Origin: Moraxella catarrhalis
Lineage (GTDB): Bacteria; Pseudomonadota; Gammaproteobacteria; Pseudomonadales; Moraxellaceae
Assembly: GCF_001656295.1 (NCBI RefSeq)
Contig: NZ_LXHE01000025.1
Location: 1 to 64,000, forward strand
Direction of reading: 5' to 3'
DNA: 64,000 bases
The notes under the pieces were generated by a model. It worked only from the letters and a program-made list of their open reading frames with translations, had not been told where the DNA came from and ran no database searches. A program made the translations under genes and the position numbers. Shown here piece by piece: positions 8,847-17,472 of the stretch; the first letter of the stretch is position 1, and each line of letters opens with the position of its first letter.

Positions 8847-9788
8847 TCATTGGTTTAAATTATCGTAGGCTAAGTTTGCTGCCGCTAGATCCTCCAAGCC
8901 TGTTCCAACAGATTTAAATACAGTGATTTCGTTTTTGCTAGTTCTGCCTTGGCATTGTGAGCGGCAAAGGTTGTAAAGTGTGCCGAGGTTTTTATTTTGA
9001 TCAAAATAACCCTCTTTAATCGCAGATAAAATATCACCAGCTTTCATTAGGGCTTCTTCGGTATCCATGAAAACACTGGTATCTGCAAAGCATTTACCAT
9101 CTGTTTCACGCATCTCTGGGCTAAAACTACCTATTAAATCTAAGTGTTGACCAGGTTGCAGCCAATCCCTCATTATAAGTGGCTTTGTTGATAGAGTTGC
9201 ACAGCTAATAATATCCGCTTGACTAACAGCGGCCTTGAGATCTTTCACTATCTGCACTTTAAAGCCATCTTGGGTCAGCTTGTCGGCGAGCATCTCAGCA
9301 TTAACAAGTGTGGGATTAAAAATACTGACCTCTTCAATTGGACGAACTGCTTTGTACATTTCAGGAAGTAGTCTTCCAACCTGTCCTGCGCCTACTACAA
9401 GCAAGCGATGACTATCTGGTCGACTTAAGAATCGAGCCGCCAAAGCCGAGGCTGCCGCAGTTCTTCTGGATGTGATGGTATTACCATCAAAGATAGCAAT
9501 TGGCACACCTGTATTGGCATCGTATAATATATAAACTGAATGAAGCCCTGCCAAGCCTTGTTGGTTATTGTTAGGAAAAATGGAAACAGTTTTGAGACCA
9601 AGACGCCTTCCTGGTTGCCAAGCCGGCATGATTAAAAATCTTCCAACCTCTTCATTATTCCCATTTTGGATGGCATGATTGTGACGTAAGGGTACGTCGC
9701 AACCTTGTATGAATAAATGCTCGATTGCGGCAATAAGCTGTTCCGCAGGTAGAGCCTTAATGGTCTGATCCGTATTATAAAATTGCAT
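8847..9788 (-). CDS. lhpI: Piperideine-/pyrroline-2-carboxylate (ketimine) reductase, OCD/mu-crystallin family
   Basis: A 313-residue protein of the ornithine cyclodeaminase/mu-crystallin fold. The dinucleotide motif GAGQVG is at residues 133-138, the active-site Lys region is GLKTVSIFP (K66), and the DGNTITSRRTAAASA block is at 101-115. The segment LIGSFSPEMRETD (218-230) replaces the GGDxxGKTEL segment of true ornithine cyclodeaminases and so lacks their catalytic Asp. This favours an NAD(P)H-dependent imine reductase (LhpI type) making L-pipecolate from piperideine-2-carboxylate over a cyclodeaminase. GGGAG precedes the start. It sits between hglS and the MFS gene. The symbol follows family resemblance. 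Confidence 0.75.
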   Translation of the reverse strand: MQFYNTDQTIKALPAEQLIAAIEHLFIQGCDVPLRHNHAIQNGNNEEVGRFLIMPAWQPGRRLGLKTVSIFPNNNQQGLAGLHSVYILYDANTGVPIAIFDGNTITSRRTAAASALAARFLSRPDSHRLLVVGAGQVGRLLPEMYKAVRPIEEVSIFNPTLVNAEMLADKLTQDGFKVQIVKDLKAAVSQADIISCATLSTKPLIMRDWLQPGQHLDLIGSFSPEMRETDGKCFADTSVFMDTEEALMKAGDILSAIKEGYFDQNKNLGTLYNLCRSQCQGRTSKNEITVFKSVGTGLEDLAAANLAYDNLNQ

Positions 9789-9934
9789 ATAACTCCCTGT
9801 ATTGTTAACCGAATTTATAAATTAAAATAAAGACAAACTGAATCTTTGAAAATAATTTTCTTAAATTGGGGTAGTGATTCAGCTTGCGGTTTAGTTTTAA
9901 ATTTTAAGTTAAAATTTCATTATAAATTAATAAT

Positions 9935-11299
9935 TTAACCTAACTTTGCTAAACATTCCTCAAGTGACTTATCCATCATCGCTTGATACAGATCGCATTC
10001 GTCATAAACTTTTATACCTAAGTCTTGCTCAAAGCTATCTTGGTTAGATTTGCCTTCATAGCCTGGGTTGGTATCCTCACCTAGATTTGACTGAAAAATT
10101 CCCGCTGCTGATACAGGCAAAAAGTCTTCATATACAATCGGCTCAAGTCTTAATATATCGTTATCTAGCAGGCTTTGTACCGATTTATCACTGGTATCTT
10201 TATCTGAAAAATGATCATTTAACTGATAATAAAAGTACGCTAAGCCATCATTGTATAGCGCCTGATATTCATCAGGAAAAGCGGTGAAGGTTTCCGTAAG
10301 CGCTTGGTAATATGCGTTTGGGTCTTTTTCTGGTGCGAACTTAAGGCTTGCACGCGCTTTGTTCAAAAGCTTATCATATAAAGAACGGCCTTTTGGTGTC
10401 AAAGCAATGCCGCGCTGCTCGATCTCACCAAAACGCGCAGTGTGGTATCCTTCTTCTCGCCCATCGCCTGTGAAAATAATAGCTTCATTAAGTGCCTTAA
10501 AGCTTGTCTGGCGGAGTAAAATAGGGCATTTGCGTCGTGGCGGACCCTCAATAATCTCTTTGGCAGTAATCCCGCGGGAGCCCATTTCATCCTGTACTGC
10601 GTCAATATCTAAGGTACGTGGGGTTAAATGGTTGATGTGCGGCCCATAGAAACCTACTACATCAGCAATCAAGCGATGCTGAGATAATAATTTGTCATAA
10701 AACGCCTTAGAAATCGGTGAGGTTTTATGCCACTTAAAAGTTTTAATCGCCTCAGTGACAAATAAGTCCGCATCATCGGAGCTTAATCCCCCTTCTTTCT
10801 CAGATTTTTCAATTAAGAAAAGTACGCCATCACTGAAAATTTGGCGATTCTGTAATATCTCTAATGCGATTTGGCGAAGCTTATCATCTTTGATTAGCTC
10901 TAGACGCAATAGTGAGCAAAAAACCCGAAATGGACTCGCTTGTAACTCGGCGCTGTTGATAGCTCGAAACGCAGTCGAGTGCACAGGAACACCTGCAGAC
11001 GAAAGATCGTAGTAGCCAACAGGATGCATATCCATGACAGCAAACAAACGACGCATAGTCGTAAGCTCACTTGGTAAACCTAAACGGATCGCACCATGGC
11101 GCTCAAGGTTAATGCGTTCAAGCTCGCCTGTGTTGGTCAGCTGGCGTTTTAATTCATCGTCCTTTTCTAATGTATCACTATTGATATCAGCAACTAAATC
11201 TATCAGCTCTTTATAAAGCGGCACCTCTGTTTGATACATCTTAGACATCGCTTGGCTAAAATTATGGCGAATAACGGTTTTTGGGACAAATTGAATCAT
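9935..11299 (-). CDS. hglS: 2-oxoadipate dioxygenase/decarboxylase (HglS, DUF1338)
   Basis: A 454-residue DUF1338 protein of the usual family length. HglS of Pseudomonas putida is an Fe(II) enzyme that turns 2-oxoadipate plus O2 into D-2-hydroxyglutarate and CO2. The expected iron and substrate residues are visible: H68 and R72 in LERHGAIRLG, H221/H224 in YGPHINHLTPRTLD, and E292/E294 in RFGEIEQRGIALTP (residue correspondence inferred from memory of the family). AAGGAAG stands just before the ATG. It follows the aminotransferase gene by 59 bp on the same strand, and so takes the product of that enzyme. Confidence 0.88.
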   Translation of the reverse strand: MIQFVPKTVIRHNFSQAMSKMYQTEVPLYKELIDLVADINSDTLEKDDELKRQLTNTGELERINLERHGAIRLGLPSELTTMRRLFAVMDMHPVGYYDLSSAGVPVHSTAFRAINSAELQASPFRVFCSLLRLELIKDDKLRQIALEILQNRQIFSDGVLFLIEKSEKEGGLSSDDADLFVTEAIKTFKWHKTSPISKAFYDKLLSQHRLIADVVGFYGPHINHLTPRTLDIDAVQDEMGSRGITAKEIIEGPPRRKCPILLRQTSFKALNEAIIFTGDGREEGYHTARFGEIEQRGIALTPKGRSLYDKLLNKARASLKFAPEKDPNAYYQALTETFTAFPDEYQALYNDGLAYFYYQLNDHFSDKDTSDKSVQSLLDNDILRLEPIVYEDFLPVSAAGIFQSNLGEDTNPGYEGKSNQDSFEQDLGIKVYDECDLYQAMMDKSLEECLAKLG

Positions 11300-11358
11300 A
11301 TTTCTTCCTTTTCATTGGACTGTTGTTGATAGACTTTGGCTCTATTGGTAAAAGTATC

Positions 11359-12621
11359 TTATAAATCATTTGGGATTGATCCCAATACCTCTCTTAAAAT
11401 TTTTAGTCCTTCTGTTAAAGTATCCGCCTCAATGGTCAAGGGTGGTAGCAAGCGGATGATATGGCGATATTTGCCGCTCGGCATGAGTAATAAGCCTTGA
11501 TTACGAGCGCTGGTCAGCACATAGTCCATAACTTTTGGATTAGTACCGCGTACAGGATGTTTAAGCATAATGCCACGCATTGCACCAATGCCTGTCAAGC
11601 CTGATAACCACTCGCTTACACCCTCTTTTTGCCAAGTAGTAACAGTGTGCTCAAGCGTATCGATATATAGCTTACTATTTGCCCAAATTTTATCTTCTTC
11701 CATTATCTCAAGTACTGCTGTGGCTGCTGCACATGCGATAGGATTGCCCGAATAAGTGCCGCCAAGACTACCCTTGATTAAGCCTGTCATTAAACGATTG
11801 CGACCAACGACAGCGCCAAGCGGTAAGCCTCCTGCTATACTCTTGGCAAGTAGTATAATATCAGGCTCAACGCCAAGCTGCATAAATGCAAATGGCAAGC
11901 CCGTGCGCCCAAATCCTGCTTGAATCTCATCAAAAATCAATATAATGTCATTTTGATTGCAGAACTCACGTAGATATTTGGCAAAGTTTTTATCTATGAC
12001 AGAAAAGCCCCCTTCGCCTTGAACCGGCTCAACAATTATGGCGCCTATGTTAGCGATGTCAACTTCAACATTAATCAGCCTTTCTAAAGCATCAATTGCA
12101 GTCTGTGCATTTAATCCTGTGTCAGGACTGGCAAAAGGGATATGGTACACACCGCTGTTTAGCAGTCCAAGCCCTGATTTGTATGGTGCGACCTTACCAT
12201 TTAAATTAACAGTACTTAGAGTTCGACCATGAAAGCCTCCATCAAAAGCAATCACACCTGCTTTACCAGTTTTTTGTCTAACAATTTTTAGGGCATTTTC
12301 GACGGCTTCAGCTCCACAATTTGTGAGCATGACAGATAGTTCGTCATCGATGGGTATAGAATCGATAAGTTTTTTAATATAATCGGTATAAGTATTATGA
12401 TAAGTGGCATTGAAAGCGGCATGGGTAAGTTTTTTGGCTTGTATGGTGATAGCATCAATTATCTTGGGGTGACAATGCCCAAAATTAAGCACACCAATAC
12501 CACCAAAAAAGTCAATATATTCCTTACCATTCACATCCCAAACGCGCGCATTCTTTCCGTGGGTTAGAGTAATAGGATGGATGATTCCCATCCCGTCAGT
12601 TAGATGTTCAGTATTTGCCAT
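11359..12621 (-). CDS. 2-aminoadipate aminotransferase-like class III PLP enzyme
   Basis: A 420-residue class III (fold type I) aminotransferase. The Schiff-base lysine is K260 in ILLAKSIAGGLPLGAVVG, the cofactor Asp is in IIFDEIQAGFGRTG (D231), and the N-terminal half has MLTNCGAEAVENALK (98-112). The N-terminal HPITLTHGKNARVWDV and the C-terminal MPSGKYRHIIRLLPPLTIEA resemble the P. putida 2-aminoadipate transaminase (PP_4108) more than GabT or ArgD as I remember them. Expected role: 2-aminoadipate plus 2-oxoglutarate to 2-oxoadipate plus glutamate. AGGAAG precedes the start. First structural gene after the LysR regulator. Confidence 0.82.
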   Translation of the reverse strand: MANTEHLTDGMGIIHPITLTHGKNARVWDVNGKEYIDFFGGIGVLNFGHCHPKIIDAITIQAKKLTHAAFNATYHNTYTDYIKKLIDSIPIDDELSVMLTNCGAEAVENALKIVRQKTGKAGVIAFDGGFHGRTLSTVNLNGKVAPYKSGLGLLNSGVYHIPFASPDTGLNAQTAIDALERLINVEVDIANIGAIIVEPVQGEGGFSVIDKNFAKYLREFCNQNDIILIFDEIQAGFGRTGLPFAFMQLGVEPDIILLAKSIAGGLPLGAVVGRNRLMTGLIKGSLGGTYSGNPIACAAATAVLEIMEEDKIWANSKLYIDTLEHTVTTWQKEGVSEWLSGLTGIGAMRGIMLKHPVRGTNPKVMDYVLTSARNQGLLLMPSGKYRHIIRLLPPLTIEADTLTEGLKILREVLGSIPNDL

Positions 12622-12752
12622 AATAAACTTCCTGTTGTAATGATGGTTTATTTTGGCAAGTTTGGTTTAGGCTTTCAAACGAATATTTGGCGCTAGGGTA
12701 TTCTATTCTCTCATGGATAATTTACTTAATTTCAATCTTGGATAAACGTCAA

Positions 12753-13661
12753 TTATAAGCTAGTTGATCCATCCAGCTTCATTAAATAATCGCGAATCCA
12801 TTTAATCATCACCTGTACTTTTTTGCTATTACCTAGATGTGAATGGTATACCATATAGTACGCACCGCGACCTGGCATTTGGTAGGGGTGGGCTTGAATT
12901 AGCTCTCCTTTTTGCAACTGATCTGTGACAAATCGGATCGGAACTAAAGATACGCCGCAGCCTAGTTTCGCTGCTTTGATACAGGCATTAAACGTGTCAA
13001 ATCGTACACCAACAAGCGCTGAATCGGTGGTGTGATTTTGTTTGGCAAAATAATCATACCATGCACGAGGACGAGTACGGATTTGCAAAAGATGAGCACG
13101 TGACAAAGTTTCTAGGTCATTAATTTTATCTAAATAACTAGGTGCGCATACTGCTATAGAGGATTCATCAAAAAGCTTAATTGATTCCATCCCCGCCCAT
13201 ACACCGTCACCATAAACAAAACCCATATCAATGTTAATGTCAAGTAGGGCACTGGCTTGTTCAATAATGTCAAGATGCACGAGTGGATGTGCTTGTCGAA
13301 AGCCTTTGAGTGCGGGGATTAGCCACTGTGCACAAAAAGTGGAGTGTGAGATGATTTGTAGTGTATCTGCTTCTACGCCATGTGCCATCAGATTAAGTGT
13401 GGACAGCTCAAGTTGTTGCAAGATATTTTTGGCATCATTGTAATACGCTTGACCTGCCGGTGTTAAAAATAATCCCGAACTTGTTCGATTAAACAGTGGT
13501 ATTGACAGCAAATCTTCTAGTTGAGCAACCTGCTTGCTTACCGCGCTTTGTGTCATGTGCAACTCTTTACCAGCTCGCGTAAAACTTAGATGTCGCGCCG
13601 TACATTCGAAGCATTGAAGAGCGGTGGTGGATGGATAGTGGCGAAAGTGTAATTTTATCAT
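12753..13661 (-). CDS. LysR-family transcriptional regulator (GcvA-like)
   Basis: A 302-residue LTTR. The winged helix-turn-helix occupies residues about 12-70 (LSFTRAGKELHMTQSAVSKQ, then FNRTSSGLFLTPAG). The co-inducer domain follows, with GCGVSLVPIRFV near residue 235. It lies upstream of the aminotransferase gene in the same direction with a 131-bp gap that can hold a promoter. In P. putida a LysR gene sits between amaB and hglS, so control of the pathway is a reasonable inference. The inducer is unknown. Confidence 0.88.
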   Translation of the reverse strand: MIKLHFRHYPSTTALQCFECTARHLSFTRAGKELHMTQSAVSKQVAQLEDLLSIPLFNRTSSGLFLTPAGQAYYNDAKNILQQLELSTLNLMAHGVEADTLQIISHSTFCAQWLIPALKGFRQAHPLVHLDIIEQASALLDINIDMGFVYGDGVWAGMESIKLFDESSIAVCAPSYLDKINDLETLSRAHLLQIRTRPRAWYDYFAKQNHTTDSALVGVRFDTFNACIKAAKLGCGVSLVPIRFVTDQLQKGELIQAHPYQMPGRGAYYMVYHSHLGNSKKVQVMIKWIRDYLMKLDGSTSL

Positions 13662-13682
13662 TGTATGAACTTAAAATATAGT

Positions 13683-13732
13683 AACTAGTTTGCTATATTT
13701 GCGCAATAACCGTATTATATAAAGAACTAGTT
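13683..13732. promoter_or_regulatory. Pair of AACTAGTT palindromes upstream of lysR
   Basis: The 8-base palindrome AACTAGTT occurs at 13683-13690 and at 13725-13732, 42 bases apart (about four helical turns), 22-71 bases before the regulator's start. The outer flanks also match in inverted form (GTAACTAGTT and AACTAGTTAT). This spacing suits a dimer-of-dimers LysR operator, perhaps autoregulatory. Assignment is inference. Confidence 0.3.
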
Positions 13733-13739
13733 ATCATTG

Positions 13740-14620
13740 CTTACATAGATGAGTTTATTTATTAATAAAAAATTTATATTTTACACACAGTCAGAAATAA
13801 GGGCTTTATACTAGATGGGCCAATTGGTGGTTATATCAAAAATAATTCCCTGTTAAGCAATATGCAATCAACTGAAATTGCAATTTTCTACAATGTTGTC
13901 ATAATAACAAAAAATAAAAGAAAATCCCAGCAAGCCTTAACCTTTCTTTGAGCTAATTTCTAGCTGAGATTCTAAACCAATCTGATTGGATCACTATTCA
14001 TTTGCTCAATTTTCTTTAGATGCAAAATAAATGTTTCTTGGCAATACCATCAACCAAGGAAAGTGCAAGTGTTGGATTTTTAAAACCTTTAAGAATAGTT
14101 GATTGTAAAGTAAGTAAATTTAATATTGGTTAACTCATGGTGGTCATTTTAATAAAGATTGTCCATCTGTACCCATAAGTTTCATTTTGCTGTCAATACT
14201 TCATGCAAAGTCTTATGTATAATGCTTAAGTAAATGAAATATAGGTTGTTGCAACAGAATCGTACCCGCTCTTGCTTGTTAATCACCAAATTATTTATTA
14301 AATATAATAAAATTTTTTAATTATAATGAACAATAAATAAATTGATAAATCAATAGGTAAAAATGGCGGAATGATAGTATGCCAAAGGTTTTTTAGTCGC
14401 TAATCTGAAAAATTTCTGATCGCCACACCTGCTATTATTGTATTGCATAAGTTTTTTGCTTGTCGATGCATAAGCAGATTTTTCTCATTGCTCGCTAGTA
14501 TAATAAAGTTAATTGTTTAGGTGCATTTTATTCTTTATTGCCTAATTGATTCACACAAAAGGTGGATATTGGTCATTTTTGTATCTCTATTTGTATCTTT
14601 TACGGTTTAAAAACTAAAGA
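13740..14620. other. Gene-free AT-rich spacer
   Basis: Nearly 0.9 kb without a convincing open frame, RNA gene or repeat on either strand. It separates the catabolic cluster from yihY. It could be an eroded gene; I see no family signature. Confidence 0.5.
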
Positions 14621-14623
14621 TAC

Positions 14624-14655
14624 AAAATCACCCCAGTTAGCACTGGGGTGATTTT
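14624..14655. terminator. Hairpin terminator of yihY
   Basis: A 13-bp perfect stem (14624-14636 with 14643-14655) with a 6-base loop and T runs on both sides, just past the yihY stop. Confidence 0.85.
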
Positions 14656-14677
14656 TGGTAATTAAATTAATGAATGA

Positions 14678-16180
14678 TCATTTGTCAATGATGCGTTTGA
14701 TTTCATTAATATGCTGCTTATTTTTACCAAAGAAGTGATATGCTTTTTTTAGTAAGCGTAATACTTTGGTCAGTTTACTTTCGGTAAATGAAGCTTTGCC
14801 ATCTGGAATAATGACAACATTTCCTGACTCATCAATCGTGCGACGAGCATTATCATCAAAGCCTTTGCCCTCACCAAGCTCATCGGTATTTTCAGAGACG
14901 ATGCGTACAATTTCTTGTTTTTCTCGCAGGGGTGTAGTTTCAAACAGTTCTGCCAAAGGTAAATCCAGCTCTTTGATGGCAGCATCCTCAACCTTATCTA
15001 AGTGATGATACAGCTCAATGAACCAAGGATCGTAGTCTGCAGATTCTAACTGATCAAGCTCGCTACGAATGGGCAGTGGATACGGTAAGCTTTTATAAAA
15101 TTTCCAAAAATTGATAGTTCTTAGGTCGGTTTTTAAGATATATTCATTATTTTTGGTTTCGGTAATAAAATCATTACTGACAAGTTGGTCTAAATACATA
15201 CTCCATTTGGGCAGCTCTTTGCGGCCCAGCATGCCACGAAGTTCATCTTCGCTGACAGCTTCACCATTTTGATAACGCTTATATGTTAAATTAAGCATGT
15301 CCAAAAGGCTAAGCAGCGGATGGCGGACAGGTACTTCTTTGGTATCAAAAATCGTTAAAGTATAGCTGATTTGCACACCCAAAAGAATGATATTCCAAGA
15401 AATATAAATCCATAATAAGAAAATCGGCAGGGCGGCAAACGCACCATAGATGGCTTCATAGCTCGTGAAATTGGTCATCACAGTGCCAAAAACCTGCTTG
15501 ATACTTTCAAATAAAATGGCAGTAACAACGCCTGCAATGGCAGCATTTTTTATGGGAACTTGGGCCTTGGGAATGAACCAATATAATAAAATAAAGCCAC
15601 AAGTCATTAATGCCAAAGAAACCAAATATGCCCAAATACCCCAATCAATGCCATAACCTGCAATTTGACGATTTAAAAAGTCCACACTTTGGATAGCACT
15701 TGAGGCACCAAATGCCACACCCAAAATCACCGGACCTAAAGTGATGATTGTCCAGTAGCGTATAATGCTGGCAGCGCCGCCTGAGCGTTCTTGGACACGC
15801 CAAATCTTATTAAAAGCATACTCAATGGTATTTAAGGTCATGATTGCGGTAACAAATAAACCTGCTACCCCCACAAGTCCTAAATTACTGGATTTTTCAG
15901 CAAAAGAACGAATATATCCTGCCACTTGCTCACTGGCAGTCGGGAATAAATTGGCAGAGATGGTTTGTTGAACTTGTTCACGCAAACCCTCAAGTGCAGG
16001 CACGCTTGAAAAAATTACCAACACCACCGTTAATATCGGCACCAAGGCAAGCAATGTGGTATAAGTGAGACTGGCTGCTTTTTGCTGCGTATCGTCATCA
16101 ATGAAGTGGCGCACAAGTAAGCGTAAGTACATAAACCAGGCATGGTGCGCAAAAGGAAGTTTGTTTAAAAAATTTGCCAT
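14678..16180 (-). CDS. yihY: YihY/BrkB-family inner membrane protein with long C-terminal extension
   Basis: A 500-residue protein starting at the ATG at 16180 (an in-frame TTG lies 9 bases earlier). The first 280 residues carry six hydrophobic segments typical of YihY (formerly called RNase BN by mistake), with QKAASLTYTTLLALVP near residue 35 and FTSYEAIYGAFAALPIFLLW near 240. The last 220 residues are hydrophilic, charged and probably cytoplasmic. Many YihY proteins are about 290 residues, so the tail is a sizeable extension of a kind also found in some gammaproteobacterial relatives. The function of the family is not established. Confidence 0.85.
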   Translation of the reverse strand: MANFLNKLPFAHHAWFMYLRLLVRHFIDDDTQQKAASLTYTTLLALVPILTVVLVIFSSVPALEGLREQVQQTISANLFPTASEQVAGYIRSFAEKSSNLGLVGVAGLFVTAIMTLNTIEYAFNKIWRVQERSGGAASIIRYWTIITLGPVILGVAFGASSAIQSVDFLNRQIAGYGIDWGIWAYLVSLALMTCGFILLYWFIPKAQVPIKNAAIAGVVTAILFESIKQVFGTVMTNFTSYEAIYGAFAALPIFLLWIYISWNIILLGVQISYTLTIFDTKEVPVRHPLLSLLDMLNLTYKRYQNGEAVSEDELRGMLGRKELPKWSMYLDQLVSNDFITETKNNEYILKTDLRTINFWKFYKSLPYPLPIRSELDQLESADYDPWFIELYHHLDKVEDAAIKELDLPLAELFETTPLREKQEIVRIVSENTDELGEGKGFDDNARRTIDESGNVVIIPDGKASFTESKLTKVLRLLKKAYHFFGKNKQHINEIKRIIDK

Positions 16181-16403
16181 AATATCCAATTAATTGTTTA
16201 TCACCCAATATCGCATTAGTGTAACAAATATTACGGCATATTACAGGCGAAGTTTTGTACAATTATGTATCAAAGTTTTAGAGTGTGTAAGAAATTTTCA
16301 TGGGATTACCAATAAATGTAGATGGATTTTAGGTAGCTAAGTTTGTTTATTTAAGATAAATCTTGTTATAATGCCAAACGATGCCAACTAAGATGATAAA
16401 TTT

Positions 16404-17009
16404 ATGACCACGCCTTATATTCTTGTTTTATATGATACCAATAAACACGCCACCAAGCAGCTGGCTTATTTGATCGCCCAAGGGGTGACTGATACAGGTT
16501 TAAAAGCTGTCATTCGCCGAGTGCCCAAAGTCTCTTTGGTCACCGAACAGACGCAGCCTACCATTCCTGATGAGGGTGATTTGTATTGCACGGCAGATGA
16601 GCTGATCGGCTGTTCGGGTTTGGCAATGGGCAGTCCGACGCATTTTGGTAATATGTCGGCAAGCCTTAAGTATTTTTGGGACAATACCGTTTCAGCATGG
16701 CTGTCAGGTGAGCTACAAGGCAAGCCTGCTTGCGTTTTTACCACATCAGGCTCAATGCACGGCGGTCAAGAAAGCACGCTTTTGACGATGATGATCCCAC
16801 TATTACATCATGGTATGCTGTTGATGGGACTGCCTTATGCACATCCTGAGCTGTCCATGACGGCGCGCGGTGGCACGCCTTATGGTACAAGCCATGTCTC
16901 GGGCGCGGAGCATCAGCATGTCATTACTCAAGACGAGCAGGCGCTAGCCATCGCTCAAGGTGTGCGTTTGGCGACACTGGTCAAGCAGTTGCAAGCAGGC
17001 AGTCTATGA
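16404..17009 (+). CDS. wrbA: NAD(P)H:quinone oxidoreductase, WrbA family flavodoxin-like protein
   Basis: A 201-residue flavodoxin-fold protein. FMN-contact loops are visible: the phosphate loop near residue 10 (YDTNKHATKQ), GSPTHFGNMSASLKYFWD (77-94), and TTSGSMHGGQESTL with GGTPYGTSHVSG further on, as in WrbA. It reduces quinones by two electrons, limiting radical formation. Length matches the family. Its stop overlaps the start of the DUF2069 gene, indicating a two-gene operon. Confidence 0.88.
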   Translation: MTTPYILVLYDTNKHATKQLAYLIAQGVTDTGLKAVIRRVPKVSLVTEQTQPTIPDEGDLYCTADELIGCSGLAMGSPTHFGNMSASLKYFWDNTVSAWLSGELQGKPACVFTTSGSMHGGQESTLLTMMIPLLHHGMLLMGLPYAHPELSMTARGGTPYGTSHVSGAEHQHVITQDEQALAIAQGVRLATLVKQLQAGSL

Positions 17010-17428
17010 GAACCTCTAAACCCACCAAACCTGCCGAGCCGATACGCCGAGCCTTATGCCTGACTTGGTATGCTTGGATATTGATTGCCTTAATTGTTTA
17101 TCCTTTGACTGTCAGTTTAACCACAGGTGCTTCTGTATGGGCAGGCGTCGGTGTGCAGCTTTTGGCATTGATGCCGGCTTTGATTTTTACGCCTTGGGTG
17201 CATCGAGGTACTTCTGCCTATGCGCTGATGTGGGCAAGTATGGTTTTATTGGTTTATTTGGGTGTGGGCGGCGTTTTGGCATTGCTTCGAATTTATGAAC
17301 AAGCACCAACAACGGTCGGTATAATAAAGATAATTGAGTTTTTAATTTTGCTGATGATTAATTATCAGTTATTTGTCTTACTCAAGCGCCTACCTGCAAT
17401 GCACAAACAATTCAATCAAACCAAATAA
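17006..17428 (+). CDS. DUF2069 membrane protein
   Basis: A 140-residue protein with four hydrophobic segments and short polar ends, matching the DUF2069 (YjiN-unrelated, Acinetobacter/Pseudomonas wrbA-linked) pattern. It overlaps wrbA by an ATGA junction; this wrbA-DUF2069 pairing is common in related gammaproteobacteria. Function unknown; an inner membrane location is clear from hydropathy. Confidence 0.72.
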   Translation: MRTSKPTKPAEPIRRALCLTWYAWILIALIVYPLTVSLTTGASVWAGVGVQLLALMPALIFTPWVHRGTSAYALMWASMVLLVYLGVGGVLALLRIYEQAPTTVGIIKIIEFLILLMINYQLFVLLKRLPAMHKQFNQTK

Positions 17429-17432
17429 AACA

Positions 17433-17453
17433 AGCCCTGTGAGTAACAGGGCT
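17433..17453. terminator. Bidirectional hairpin terminator
   Basis: An 8-bp stem (AGCCCTGT with ACAGGGCT) with a 5-base loop and a T run, between the convergent DUF2069 and DUF3108 genes. Confidence 0.85.
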
Positions 17454-17472
17454 TTTTTATAGATGTATTGGA

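Noticed and set aside
8847-9788. Lysine or ornithine cyclodeaminase
   Set aside because: The segment that carries the catalytic Asp in cyclodeaminases is replaced; a ketimine reductase fits better.
14678-16180. Ribonuclease BN
   Set aside because: The YihY family was given this name by mistake; the protein has membrane helices and no nuclease motif.
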